A stretch of DNA of 64,000 nucleotides, taken from NCBI RefSeq assembly GCF_002741985.1, contig NZ_APHW01000105.1:119768-183767 (forward strand), written 5' to 3'. This DNA comes from Vibrio rotiferianus CAIM 577 = LMG 21460. Its GTDB lineage: Bacteria > Pseudomonadota > Gammaproteobacteria > Enterobacterales > Vibrionaceae. The notes under the pieces were generated by a model. The model was given only the letters and a program-made list of their open reading frames with translations, did no database searches and was not told the DNA's origin. The translations under genes were made by a program, and so were the position numbers. Below, piece after piece: positions 8,885 to 17,625 of this stretch. How positions within the stretch are numbered: position 1 is the first letter of the stretch; each line of letters opens with the position of its first letter.

Positions 8885-8984
8885 ATATCAACTTATGGTT
8901 GTATTAGGTGATATCAACATATGGTTGTATTTTTTCTAATGTATTGATATTAAAGAAATCATAGATATCACTTTATGGTTGCAT
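8885..8984. repeat. Three operator-like imperfect palindromes
   Basis: ATATCAACTTATGGTTGTAT (8885), ATATCAACATATGGTTGTAT (8911) and ATATCACTTTATGGTTGCAT (8965) are direct repeats, each with CAAC-N5-GTTG dyad symmetry (degenerate in the third). Offsets are 26 and 54 bp, about 2.5 and 5 helical turns. This looks like a multi-site operator for an unidentified repressor or activator. Confidence 0.55.
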
Positions 8985-9097
8985 CAACAGTTGTTACTGA
9001 TTTCAATGTATCAGTAAGGAGTTGAATCTGGAATAGGCAATGCAACAAAACATTAACTTTTCTATCAGTGCTACCACCCGTTTGTGTTCGATAGAAA

Positions 9098-9126
9098 AAA
9101 GCCACGGTGATGACCATGGCTTTTTA
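9098..9126. terminator. Bidirectional terminator after the EamA gene
   Basis: AAAAAAGCCACGG and CCATGGCTTTTT pair around TGATGA, with T-runs on both strands. It ends six bases from the EamA stop codon (9132) and could also stop any rightward transcript from the preceding gap. Confidence 0.75.
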
Positions 9127-9131
9127 AACGC

Positions 9132-9998
9132 TTATTGAGAGGTTGCGGGTAATTCTGGGGGCGTAGTGGGTGCTTTCTTACGAATCTTAATTTGTGAAAG
9201 AATAACGCCGGAGATAACCAGCATGCCGCCAATGATGTGGTAGACATGTACCTCCTCCCCAAGCATGGTCGAAGCTAAGGCTACTGAAACCACAGGCATC
9301 AGGTTCATGAACATGGCACTTGAGTCAGCACCAATCAAGTCAATCGCTTTTACCCACATCAATGGAGCAAAGATAGACGCGGCAATACCAGCGTAAGCAA
9401 TTAAAGGTAATGCGCTTTGGCTTGGTAGAAGTTGATCGCTGCTTAGCCACAATGGCGCAAGCATAACCAATGAGAAAAAGCCCTGCATGTAAACCAACGT
9501 CATACTGTTGAAAGGCATCTTCCAGCGTTTTAGTAACACACAATAAATTGCGTAGCAAAGCGCAGCCAGCAGCATCAAGCTGTCACCTTGCGTCATATCT
9601 TGATGCAGGAAGTAGGTGATATCGCCGTGCCCTAACATAAACGCCAAGCCGCCTAATGAAATCACGCCACCTGCCACGCTCAGCATGGAAATCGACTTGC
9701 CCAGTAAAGGTACACTCAAGAAAACACTGATCAAAGGAACGAGAGACGTAATCAGTGCCATATTAGAAGCGGTCGTCGTTAGCCCTGCGTAATAACCTAG
9801 GGATTGGTTTAGCACCATGCCTAATAGTGCGAGGAAAGCCAATTTAGCCAGGTATGGGCGAATCACATGACGTTGTTTGATCACTGCTGGTAAGCAAAAT
9901 GGCGTTAAAAGTACCATAGCAACAAACCAACGGTAGAAACTCATTGCGCTAGGTTCGATGGCACTTGCTGCCATTTTATTTACGATGGAATTCACCAC
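9132..9998 (-). CDS. EamA/DMT-family inner-membrane exporter, N-terminus probably frameshifted
   Basis: Drug/metabolite transporter family protein, probably ten helices in two EamA repeats; substrate unknown. The open frame from a GTG at 9998 gives 288 aa and starts VVNSIVNKMAASAIEPS, inside helix 1. Upstream in another frame lies an excellent start: ATG at 10038 with GAGG in front, reading MVYLLPFFTVMIW, exactly what a DMT helix 1 needs. Removing one C from the four at 9998-10001 fuses the two into a ~301-aa protein. So the gene is probably 9132-10038 with a +1 indel. It is divergent from an AraC-type regulator at 10137, which likely controls it. Confidence 0.85.
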   Translation of the reverse strand: MVNSIVNKMAASAIEPSAMSFYRWFVAMVLLTPFCLPAVIKQRHVIRPYLAKLAFLALLGMVLNQSLGYYAGLTTTASNMALITSLVPLISVFLSVPLLGKSISMLSVAGGVISLGGLAFMLGHGDITYFLHQDMTQGDSLMLLAALCYAIYCVLLKRWKMPFNSMTLVYMQGFFSLVMLAPLWLSSDQLLPSQSALPLIAYAGIAASIFAPLMWVKAIDLIGADSSAMFMNLMPVVSVALASTMLGEEVHVYHIIGGMLVISGVILSQIKIRKKAPTTPPELPATSQ

Positions 9999-10136
9999 CC
10001 CAAATCATGACAGTAAAAAACGGAAGCAAATAAACCATGAGAACCTCATCGCAGAATAATTAATGGCGCTAGTCTGACAGGTCTTTATAATGAAAAGTAT
10101 CTCTGGAAAGACATAGTAAGCGATAGGAAGACAAAT

Positions 10137-10925
10137 TTGAAAAAGAGCACTAGGAATCTTCACCCGTCATTATCAATTGATAGAGCACCATCAGATGTAT
10201 TTATGAATTTTGAGGCCTTCCTGTCGAATACGGAAACTCGTATTCATAGTCACCCATGGGGGCAAGTTCAACTAATCAGTGGTGGTATCTTAGAAATGGA
10301 TGCGGAAGATACTCGCTTCTTAGCTCCTCCTCATCTTGCGATTTGGGTGCCAGCGGGTATTCGACATAAGAGCTATAACCGCAAACCATTGGAATACTGC
10401 TCTTTAAATATTGCTCCAGAGTTGACGAAGCACTTCCCCTCCAAAACCAGTTTGATCAAAGTGACGCCTATTGTCTCGGCGATCGTAGAAGATTTCCGTC
10501 AGCGCGATATTAATGTTGCTCAAAACGAAGAAGATAAGCGTCTTGTACAAGTCCTTCTCGATCAGCTAGCCAAACAAGAAGTTGAGCATCACTTCTTGCC
10601 AACCACTGACAATAAGTACCTAGAGCCAATCTTAAAAGCTGTTGAAGAAGCTCCAACCGATGAAATTAGTTTGGGAGAGTGGGCGGAGAAGGTGCACACT
10701 ACAGAGCGTACGTTAGCTCGCCATTGCCAAAGTGAACTGGGGATGAGCTTTACCGAGTGGCGATTGCGAGTGCGTTACCTGCATTCGATGGAGTTGCTGA
10801 GAAAGGGGCAGACTGTAAAAGAGGTGGCGTTGACACTGGGCTACAACCAAGCCAGTCCCTTTATTGCTATGTTCAAGAAATACTCCGGCATAACACCGGA
10901 GCAATATAAGAACCGCTTGTTATAG
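10137..10925 (+). CDS. AraC-family regulator with cupin sensor domain
   Basis: Transcription factor of 262 aa. Residues ~20-100 form an AraC-type cupin (SHPWGQVQLISGGILEM, LAPPHLAIWVPAGIRHKS) and ~165-260 a double helix-turn-helix (ISLGEWAEKVHTTERTLARHCQSELG, VKEVALTLGYNQASPFIAMFKKYSG). It starts with TTG at 10137, supported by AGGAAG eight bases upstream. Divergent from the EamA exporter, an arrangement in which the regulator usually controls the exporter. Its last 6 bases overlap the convergent peptidase-like gene. Ligand unknown. Confidence 0.9.
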   Translation: MKKSTRNLHPSLSIDRAPSDVFMNFEAFLSNTETRIHSHPWGQVQLISGGILEMDAEDTRFLAPPHLAIWVPAGIRHKSYNRKPLEYCSLNIAPELTKHFPSKTSLIKVTPIVSAIVEDFRQRDINVAQNEEDKRLVQVLLDQLAKQEVEHHFLPTTDNKYLEPILKAVEEAPTDEISLGEWAEKVHTTERTLARHCQSELGMSFTEWRLRVRYLHSMELLRKGQTVKEVALTLGYNQASPFIAMFKKYSGITPEQYKNRLL

Positions 10926-11837
10926 CTGAGCGAGCACGTAGTCTAGACCACCGACAACCGCCGCCACTTGAGCGTCGTTACACTCTTCGTCAGTGACTTT
11001 CGGGCTGTCTGGGTAAACTTCTGTTGTGGTGCCGTAAGTACAGTTGGTGACGCCGCCACACAAACCCAGTTTCACCATTGGATAATTAATCACACCAAAT
11101 TGCACTACTGGCGAGCCAATGATTTCGCCTTGGTCGTCCGCTGGGGCAATGTGGGTCACCTTCGCTACTGACTCGATGACGGCTTTTTGGAACTCTGGTT
11201 GCGGGTTTTCTGTATCGCCCACCGTGTAGAAACCATCTGGGATCATGCCTTCGATGTATTCAAGGCCATCACGCGCCGCTAGAGCAGGGCGGAACTCGGT
11301 CTCGTCAGAATCTGTTGTTTCGTGTAGGTCGATGTGCATTAGAACATCACCCAAGGTCGCAACAAGCTTAATCAAGTTTGCTGACTCTTCTGCTGGACTG
11401 TTTGCGTAGAAAGAGCGGTTTGGGTCGATCGCATTTGGGTTCCAGCGGTTAATCACTTCGTAACCCCAAGGGCTGACACATGGTGCGACAACGATATTGA
11501 AGTGCTCTGCATAACGGTCTGCTTGCGTATCAACAAACTTCAGTGCGCCATGAACACCACTTGTTTCGTAGCCGTGTACGCCACCAGTTACCAAAACAAC
11601 AGGTTTTGCTGCATCCCAATTGCGAGTCTTGATACAAAACAGAGGGAAGCGTGCCTCGTCGTAAGAAAGTGCACCGTATTGCTCAACATCAAAACGCTCG
11701 CGAAGGGCGTCAATTTTTGTCACGACTTCTTCTTGGTAGCTACGTTTTACGTCACGTTGCTCACGCCAAGCTTTACGTTCTGCTTCGTCCCATGGCTGAC
11801 CTGGGGTACCGATTGGGTAAGTGTATCCGCTTTTCAT
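10920..11837 (-). CDS. M14-family zinc carboxypeptidase-like protein
   Basis: Probable zinc hydrolase of the M14 / succinylglutamate-desuccinylase-like superfamily, 305 aa, no signal peptide, so cytosolic. Zinc ligands are visible in TGGVHGYETSG (H and E of the HxxE motif, near residue 89) and IDLHETTDSDE. The conserved NPNAIDPNR arginine block follows the first motif as in M14 enzymes, and the C-terminal Glu may be in TTTEVYPDS. Specificity cannot be read from the sequence. The start at 11837 leaves 174 bp to the next gene. The 3' end overlaps the AraC-type gene by 6 bp. Confidence 0.82.
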   Translation of the reverse strand: MKSGYTYPIGTPGQPWDEAERKAWREQRDVKRSYQEEVVTKIDALRERFDVEQYGALSYDEARFPLFCIKTRNWDAAKPVVLVTGGVHGYETSGVHGALKFVDTQADRYAEHFNIVVAPCVSPWGYEVINRWNPNAIDPNRSFYANSPAEESANLIKLVATLGDVLMHIDLHETTDSDETEFRPALAARDGLEYIEGMIPDGFYTVGDTENPQPEFQKAVIESVAKVTHIAPADDQGEIIGSPVVQFGVINYPMVKLGLCGGVTNCTYGTTTEVYPDSPKVTDEECNDAQVAAVVGGLDYVLAQL

Positions 11838-12011
11838 CTATACTTTTTCTTTTGTGTGCTTGAAAGGTAAGACAAGACTAGTCCTGTCTCAGAGCGACGG
11901 CAATAGAAAACACAATTTGTGACCTTATTCTTTGCAAAATCATAACTTTGCTGAGTGGTTTAATGGTGTTACATTTTGTTACTTATTCAATTCCATAAAA
12001 GAGATAAATAA

Positions 12012-12917
12012 ATGGCTGGAGCAAGTTTACTGACACTGTTGGATGACATTGCAGCTGTATTGGATGATGTCGCGTTGATGTCTAAGATGGCGGCGAAAAA
12101 GACCGCTGGTGTACTGGGCGACGATTTAGCGCTAAACGCGCAACAGGTTTCTGGCGTAGCGTCAGAACGAGAAATTCCTGTGGTTTGGGCGGTGGCAAAA
12201 GGATCATTTAAAAACAAATTGATTCTGGTGCCATCGGCGTTGTTGATCAGTGCTTTTATTCCGTGGTTGATCATGCCACTGCTTCTTATTGGCGGTTTAT
12301 TTCTTTGCTTTGAAGGGGCGGAGAAGATCTTAGAAAAGCTTTTTCCTCATGCGCACCAACATGACGAGAAAGAAGAGGAGGTCCTTACCGGAGAATCGGT
12401 TGAAGAGTACGAGAAAAGAAAAGTGGCTGGTGCGATTCGTACTGACTTTATTTTGTCTGCTGAAATCATTGTGATTGCTTTGGGTACAGTCACAGGTTCA
12501 AGCATCGTGACGCAGATTCTGGTGGTGAGTTTAATCGCAGTACTGATGACTATTGGTGTTTACGGCTTGGTCGCAGGCATCGTTAAGCTTGATGACTTGG
12601 GCTTTTATCTTGAGCGCACATCAAATGGTGAAGGCTTGAAAGCGAAGCTAGGTGGGGCGCTAGTGGCGTTTGCACCTAAGTTGATGAAGATGCTTGCTGT
12701 GGTGGGTACCGCGGCCATGTTCTTGGTTGGTGGCGGTATTGTCGTTCATAACGTACCTGCGATTCATCACCTTATTGAACCGATCATTATGGACTTCCGC
12801 GGTCATACGGTTGCGACAGCGATTGTACCAACACTGCTCAACGGCGTGATTGGTGTGATTGCCGGTCTAGTTGTGGTTGCTGCTTGGACTGTGGTGGAGA
12901 AGGTTCGCGGTAAATAA
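12012..12917 (+). CDS. DUF808 / YedI-family inner-membrane protein
   Basis: Function unknown; a widely conserved membrane protein family (E. coli YedI). The 301-aa product has the characteristic N-terminus MAGASLLTLLDDIAAVLDDV with KKTAGVLGDDLALNAQQVSG, then about six hydrophobic helices separated by an acidic and His-containing segment (HAHQHDEKEEE) near residue 115. The ATG at 12012 follows the spacer AGAGATAAATAA. Stands alone, convergent with pyrC and separated from it by a strong bidirectional terminator. Confidence 0.9.
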   Translation: MAGASLLTLLDDIAAVLDDVALMSKMAAKKTAGVLGDDLALNAQQVSGVASEREIPVVWAVAKGSFKNKLILVPSALLISAFIPWLIMPLLLIGGLFLCFEGAEKILEKLFPHAHQHDEKEEEVLTGESVEEYEKRKVAGAIRTDFILSAEIIVIALGTVTGSSIVTQILVVSLIAVLMTIGVYGLVAGIVKLDDLGFYLERTSNGEGLKAKLGGALVAFAPKLMKMLAVVGTAAMFLVGGGIVVHNVPAIHHLIEPIIMDFRGHTVATAIVPTLLNGVIGVIAGLVVVAAWTVVEKVRGK

Positions 12918-12955
12918 ACTCGAATTTTGTTTTGAGGTTTTATTGAAGCTAAAAG

Positions 12956-13003
12956 AAAAGGGTCATGCCTTTCCATATCGAATATGGTGGCATGACCCTT
13001 TTT
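12956..13003. terminator. Bidirectional terminator between the DUF808 gene and pyrC
   Basis: AAAGGGTCATGCC pairs with GGCATGACCCTTT, and an inner CCATAT-CGA-ATATGG helix stacks on top; A- and T-runs flank both sides. One of the strongest hairpins in the window. Confidence 0.9.
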
Positions 13004-13019
13004 CATTTCTTGAGGGTGA

Positions 13020-14048
13020 CTATTTCACTTCCCACTCAATCTTTTCATTTGCACGGATTGGCACAACGATGTCGCTGCCAAATGGCATGGTTTCTGGTAC
13101 ATTCCAAGATGCTTTTTCTAGCGTCACGGTATCTGTGTTACGAGCGATACCGTAAAAATCAGGGCCATTCAAACTAGCGAATGCTTCTAGGTTTTCTAGC
13201 TTGCCTTCGTTCTCAAAGACTTCAGCGTAAAGCTCTAGCGCTGCGTGTGCAGTGTAAGAACCTGCACAACCACAAGCTGACTCTTTTGCGCCTTTTGCGT
13301 GTGGTGCTGAATCTGTACCTAGGAAGAATTTCTTGCTACCACTCGTTGCTGCTTCGATAAGCGCTTGTTGGTGGGTATTACGCTTAAGAATTGGCAAGCA
13401 GTAGAAGTGTGGCTTAATGCCGCCTACTAGCATGTGGTTGCGGTTAAACAGCAGGTGGTGAGCAGTGATGGTTGCTGCAACGTTATCAGAAGCGTTGTTT
13501 ACGAAATTAGCCGCGTCCGCAGTCGTGATGTGCTCAAGAACGATTTTTAGGTTAGGGAAGTCGTTGACGATAGGAGCAAGAACCGTGTCTAGGAATTCCT
13601 TCTCACGGTCAAAAATATCAACGTGGTTGTGAGTCACTTCACCATGAACCAAAAGCAGCATGCCAACTTCTTCCATTGCTTCAAAAACGTGGTAGATGTT
13701 CTTTGCATCGGTTACGCCAGAATCAGAGTTGGTGGTTGCGCCCGCAGGATAGAGCTTTGCAGCGACAATCTTTCCTGTTGCTTTGGCTTTGCGGATTTCG
13801 TCTGGTGTGGTGTTATCTGTAAGGTACAGCGCCATAAGAGGCTCGAATTGCTCGCCGTGTTGCTCAGCAAGGATTCGATCACGGTAGACTAGCGCCATTT
13901 CAGTATTGGTCACTGGTGGGACGGTGTTCGGCATGATCAGTGCACGACCGTTATAACGGCTAATATCGCGAACGGTATCTTTTAGAACTTCACCATCGCG
14001 TAAGTGAACGTGCCAATCGTCAGGACGAGTAATAGTCAGTGTTGTCAT
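13020..14048 (-). CDS. pyrC: Dihydroorotase PyrC
   Basis: Third step of de novo pyrimidine synthesis: reversible cyclisation of carbamoyl aspartate to dihydroorotate, in the cytosol. The 342-aa length is typical of class II PyrC. Zinc ligands are in DDWHVHLRDG (H13, H15), the carboxylated Lys in AAKLYPAGATTNSDSGV, and further His in LVHGEV, EHITT; the Asp is in GTDSAPHA. Complete, with no damage. Single-gene unit ended by the bidirectional terminator. Confidence 0.96.
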   Translation of the reverse strand: MTTLTITRPDDWHVHLRDGEVLKDTVRDISRYNGRALIMPNTVPPVTNTEMALVYRDRILAEQHGEQFEPLMALYLTDNTTPDEIRKAKATGKIVAAKLYPAGATTNSDSGVTDAKNIYHVFEAMEEVGMLLLVHGEVTHNHVDIFDREKEFLDTVLAPIVNDFPNLKIVLEHITTADAANFVNNASDNVAATITAHHLLFNRNHMLVGGIKPHFYCLPILKRNTHQQALIEAATSGSKKFFLGTDSAPHAKGAKESACGCAGSYTAHAALELYAEVFENEGKLENLEAFASLNGPDFYGIARNTDTVTLEKASWNVPETMPFGSDIVVPIRANEKIEWEVK

Positions 14049-14202
14049 TAATTGCTCCCACCATTAAAAAGTTATGTTTGGAGCCTAAACGCTGCATTTA
14101 CCTCAAGAGCAAACGCTTGCGCTTAGGCGACAGGATGATAGTGGAATTGCTCTTCCATTTCACCCCATTTTTCACATTTCTTTACGGTAGGAGCTCAGTT
14201 GG

Positions 14203-14367
14203 TTACTTCATCGTCAACCAAAGCGCGTGAATTGTGCCCGGTAGGAAGAAGAAGAAAGTCAGGATAAGGTTGATGAAGAAGTCTTTCTCTAGACCTTTTT
14301 CCATGTAAACCGCTACTGGTGGAAGGAAGATACAAAGTAGGATTAGAATCAGTTTGTTAGTATCCAT
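14203..14367 (-). CDS. YqaE/Pmp3-family small membrane protein
   Basis: A 54-aa protein starting MDTNKLILILLCIFLPPVAV and ending in PGTIHALWLTMK. It has two hydrophobic helices joined by the charged YMEKGLEKDF loop, the layout of the YqaE/Pmp3 (UPF0057) proteins, which in other organisms are linked to membrane potential and salt or cold stress. The PP in helix 1 and the PGxIHA motif in helix 2 are family hallmarks. Start at 14367. Independent gene between pyrC and the MOSC fusion gene. Confidence 0.88.
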   Translation of the reverse strand: MDTNKLILILLCIFLPPVAVYMEKGLEKDFFINLILTFFFFLPGTIHALWLTMK

Positions 14368-14565
14368 GGTCTATGCTCCGGATAGGTTATTTTTAGTGTC
14401 AAAAAGTTGGCGAATTATGTGCTCAATGTCACATCTTGGCAATCCTAATTTCGTCAATAATATGCAAATTTATGGGACGTTATTCATAAAATGCGACGCA
14501 CTGACACATATCCTAAAGGCCAAGAATGAACCCCTTGTGAATATATCGCATGCAACTTGGAGTTT

Positions 14566-14597
14566 TATACCCGAGTAACCTCGAGATACTTGGGTCA
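14566..14597. repeat. Short palindromic repeat related to the element at 37612
   Basis: TATACCCGAGTAACCTCGAG then ATACTTGGGTCA. It resembles the two termini of the 37612-37802 element placed head to head with the middle lost, and can fold as a small hairpin (CCCGAG/CTTGGG). It lies 60 bp before the MOSC gene. Confidence 0.4.
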
Positions 14598-14656
14598 CTA
14601 AGCTTATGGGGATATGATAGTAGAACAATTAAAAAAGCACCTGTAGGAAGTAGGTT

Positions 14657-16474
14657 ATGTCGCAATCAGTTTTATCCCAAATTAATGTTTTTCCAGTCAA
14701 ATCCGTCGGAGGCGTCGCGCTATCTTCGGCTTGGGTTGAAAAGCAAGGATTGAGTTTTGATCGTCGATTTATGATTGCGACGTCAGACGGCTCAATGGTG
14801 ACAGCCCGTAAATTCCCACAAATGGTGACCATTAAGTCAGCTTTGTTGCCAGATGGTGTGGTGTTTACCAGCCTTGGGGAAGAGCCATTAAAGATCCGTT
14901 ATCAAGACTTCAAAATGCAGGAAGCCCCCGCGACGGTTTGGAAAGATAGCTTTACCGCATATACCACCACTGACGAAGCAGATGATTGGTTTAGCAAAGT
15001 AATAGGTCTTCGCGTTGAGTTGCTTTTTACTGGTGAGCAATCCAATCGTGTAAGAGAGAAGTTGGGGCACAACGTTAGCTTTGCTGATGGTTATCCGGTG
15101 CTTGTTATCAGTGAAGCGTCACTGGAAGAGCTAAATCGCAGAAGCTCTGAACAGCACTCAATGGATCAATTCCGAACCAACCTAGTGGTATCTGATACCA
15201 AGCCATTTGAAGAAGATTCATGGAAGCGCATTCGCATTGGTGAAGTCGAATTTGAATCAGTAAAACCTTGTGAGCGTTGCATCCTTACTACCGTTAACAC
15301 TCAACGCGGTGCATTCCGAGAAAGCAAAGAACCACTTAAAACACTGCAAGAGTTCCGTGCGAATGAGCGTGGGGGCGTGTTCTTTGGCCAAAATCTTGTT
15401 GCCCTTAACGAAGGCATTATTCGTCAGGGGGACAAGGTGGAAGTGCTGGAATACAAAGAAGCTGAGTTCTATCCGGATAACTCTCCTAATCGCATGTCGC
15501 TTACCTGTGTCGAGCGAGAAGAGATTGCGCGTGACTTCGTCACCTTATGGCTTGAGCCAAGTAAAGGTCAGTTACCAACGTACTTACCGGGTCAGCATTT
15601 ACCTATTGAAGTGGATATAGACGGTAAGAAAGTTGGGCGTCGTTATACGCTTTCTTCTAGCCCATCTCGCCCAGGCCGTTATGCGATTTCCGTCAAGCGT
15701 GTTTTTGGTGGTCGTGTATCTAACGCGTTACTGGATAACCTGCAAGTGGGGGATGTATTAGAAGCGGAAACGCCAGATGGTCAATTTCATCTAAAAGAAC
15801 ACTCTGTTCAGCCTCTACTCTTGCTGTCTGCTGGTAGCGGTGTAACGCCAATGCTATCGATGGTGCGTTACTTGGCTGATCACAACCAGCTCGATGACGT
15901 GGTGTTCTACCATCAATGTAGTAGCGAGATTGATATCCCGTGCAAAGATGAGTTAAACGCACTAAAACGCCAACATCCAGGCTTAGATGTGAAGATTTGC
16001 TTAACTCAGCCTGCGGTGGACTGGTTTGGTCTGAAAGGGCGTATCAGTCTGTCTCATATAAAACAGATTAAAGATGTTGAACAACGCCAAGTGTTCGTTT
16101 GTGGCCCAGATGGTTTTATGCAGAAAGCGAAAAACCTTCTGCTGAAGAAAGGGCTGCCTGAAGATAACTACCATCAAGAAGCCTTTGGCGTTTCGGTTGC
16201 GACGACCAAACCTGAGAAAAGTGTTGAGATTGAATTCAACGGCTTGAAGTTGGCGGGTAACAACCAACAAACATTGCTGGAACAAGTCGAGAATGCTGGC
16301 AAGAGTATCACGAACAGTTGTCGTGCGGGCTTGTGTGGGGCGTGTAAGGTGCAATTAGAATCAGGGCAGGTCGATCATCCGGATGTACCTGCATTAAGCG
16401 CAGAAGAACGTGCAATGGGTAAAGTGCTCGCGTGTTGTGCTATTCCGCAGACGGACGTGACACTTACGGACTGA
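14657..16474 (+). CDS. MOSC domain - FAD/NAD(P)H reductase - 2Fe-2S ferredoxin fusion
   Basis: 605-aa multidomain oxidoreductase. Residues ~1-110 are a MOSC N-terminal beta-barrel (INVFPVKSVGG) and ~115-265 a MOSC domain with the conserved Cys in KPCERCILTTVN. Residues ~275-515 are a ferredoxin-NADP reductase unit (FAD motif RRYTLSSSP, NAD-binding LLSAGSGVTPMLSMVR, VFVCGPDGFM). Residues ~520-605 are a plant-type 2Fe-2S domain with C555, C560, C563 and C593/C594. It looks like E. coli YcbX joined to an Hcr-type reductase. MOSC proteins act with the molybdenum cofactor in reducing N-hydroxylated compounds; here the enzyme carries its own electron chain. Substrate unknown. Followed by a strong terminator. 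Confidence 0.9.
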   Translation: MSQSVLSQINVFPVKSVGGVALSSAWVEKQGLSFDRRFMIATSDGSMVTARKFPQMVTIKSALLPDGVVFTSLGEEPLKIRYQDFKMQEAPATVWKDSFTAYTTTDEADDWFSKVIGLRVELLFTGEQSNRVREKLGHNVSFADGYPVLVISEASLEELNRRSSEQHSMDQFRTNLVVSDTKPFEEDSWKRIRIGEVEFESVKPCERCILTTVNTQRGAFRESKEPLKTLQEFRANERGGVFFGQNLVALNEGIIRQGDKVEVLEYKEAEFYPDNSPNRMSLTCVEREEIARDFVTLWLEPSKGQLPTYLPGQHLPIEVDIDGKKVGRRYTLSSSPSRPGRYAISVKRVFGGRVSNALLDNLQVGDVLEAETPDGQFHLKEHSVQPLLLLSAGSGVTPMLSMVRYLADHNQLDDVVFYHQCSSEIDIPCKDELNALKRQHPGLDVKICLTQPAVDWFGLKGRISLSHIKQIKDVEQRQVFVCGPDGFMQKAKNLLLKKGLPEDNYHQEAFGVSVATTKPEKSVEIEFNGLKLAGNNQQTLLEQVENAGKSITNSCRAGLCGACKVQLESGQVDHPDVPALSAEERAMGKVLACCAIPQTDVTLTD

Positions 16475-16500
16475 ACTCCAAAAAATAAACCGTAACAAAC

Positions 16501-16528
16501 AAAAACGCCGCTAACTTAGCGGCGTTTT
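16501..16528. terminator. Terminator after the MOSC fusion gene
   Basis: AAAACGCCGCTAA and TTAGCGGCGTTTT pair with a one-base loop and are followed by CTTT; usable on both strands and so also for nadE. Confidence 0.9.
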
Positions 16529-16584
16529 CTTTATTTACTTCAGAGCAGATTCAGAAAGAAATCGCTCAGGAATAAAATCGCATT

Positions 16585-17415
16585 TTAGTCGTAGATCGTT
16601 GGGATTGGCTGACGTTTGTGCTGAGTCATTTTGTAGATTGCTACAAGACGATCGCTCACTTCTTGCGATACTGGTTTACCTTCTAGGAAGTCATCGATCT
16701 GTTCGTAAGTTAGGCTCAGTGCATCCTCATCAGCTTTTTGTGGTGCAAGCTCTTCCAAATCTGCGGTCGGTACTTTCTTCACTAGCTGCTCAGGAGCACC
16801 TAGTGTTGCAGCTACTTCACGAACTTGACGTTTGCTTAAGCCGAATAGTGGTGCCATGTCGCACGCGCCATCACCAAACTTGGTGTAGAAACCAGTGATG
16901 TTTTCTGCCGAGTGGTCAGTACCTAGAACCAAGCCACCAACGTAACCAGCGATTTCGTATTGAGCAACCATGCGAGCACGCGCTTTTACGTTACCTTTCA
17001 CGAAGTCAACTTTCGCAGCATCTGTTGGAAGAAGGTCAGTATCTTTTAATGCAACGTGAGAAGCGGCGTGAAGGCCATCTACACCTGCTTTGATGTTTAC
17101 CGATACAGAGTGCGTTGGCTGGATGAAAGAAAGTGCAAGTTGTGCTTCATCTTCATCTTGTTGCTCGCCGTAAGGCAAACGAACAGCGATAAACTGGTAG
17201 CTATTGTCGCTCGCTTCTTCGTTTAGTTGGTCTACAGCCAGTTGAGCTAAACGACCACATGTCGTTGAGTCAACGCCACCGCTGATGCCAAGAACAAGAG
17301 ACTTACAGCCTGCTTCTTGCAATTTACGCTTAATAAAAGCGACACGGCGCTCAATTTCGAAATGCGGGTCGATAGAAGGTAGTACACGCATTTCATCGCG
17401 GATGGATTGTTCCAT
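16585..17415 (-). CDS. nadE: NH3-dependent NAD+ synthetase NadE
   Basis: Final step of NAD synthesis: amidates nicotinate adenine dinucleotide with ammonia and ATP in the cytosol. The 276-aa product matches E. coli NadE (275). The PP-loop LGISGGVDSTTCGR is near residue 45, and the conserved blocks GNVKARARMVAQYEIA, GTDHSAENITGFYTKFGDGACDMAPL and KVPTADL are intact. Start at 17415 (MEQSIRDEMRVL) has AGGAA upstream; an in-frame ATG at 17514 would add 33 non-conserved residues. Divergent from a NadD-like gene. Confidence 0.95.
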   Translation of the reverse strand: MEQSIRDEMRVLPSIDPHFEIERRVAFIKRKLQEAGCKSLVLGISGGVDSTTCGRLAQLAVDQLNEEASDNSYQFIAVRLPYGEQQDEDEAQLALSFIQPTHSVSVNIKAGVDGLHAASHVALKDTDLLPTDAAKVDFVKGNVKARARMVAQYEIAGYVGGLVLGTDHSAENITGFYTKFGDGACDMAPLFGLSKRQVREVAATLGAPEQLVKKVPTADLEELAPQKADEDALSLTYEQIDDFLEGKPVSQEVSDRLVAIYKMTQHKRQPIPTIYD

Positions 17416-17625
17416 TTCGGGTTCCTTTTCCTGCAAATATATTAGACACCAAATAAGTATAAAGAGGCTCATACCGAGGCGAGCGCTCATGGCTCTTAAA
17501 TGGTGATAAAACACTCACTTGATGCTCACAAACGTCGCATTAGTGTCAAAAAACTCTAAAGATTAGTAGTATCATACCGAATTCATTGGATTAGAAAACT
17601 CTCTTCAACCAGGTAATCACCGGAT

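Larger units (their letters stand above)
8632..9131. other. 500-bp gap with regulatory-looking repeats and no gene
   Basis: No coding sequence that I can support. The gap carries a possible AraC half-site (TTTTGTCCATTT, 8704-8715), a 16-codon reading frame with good Shine-Dalgarno at 8817 (MELFSCKKVSYCALIP) that looks like a remnant or leader, three operator-like repeats (8885-8984) and a bidirectional terminator (9098-9126). The mix of promoter signals without a gene suggests gene loss or an unannotated RNA. Confidence 0.5.

Noticed and set aside
9040..9138. 32-codon frame MQQNINFSIS... ending in the EamA 3' side
   Set aside because: Runs through the bidirectional terminator and has no ribosome site at proper distance.
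11502..11870. 122-codon Cys/Phe-rich plus-strand frame opposite the M14 gene
   Set aside because: Antisense shadow of a well-supported gene; composition not protein-like.
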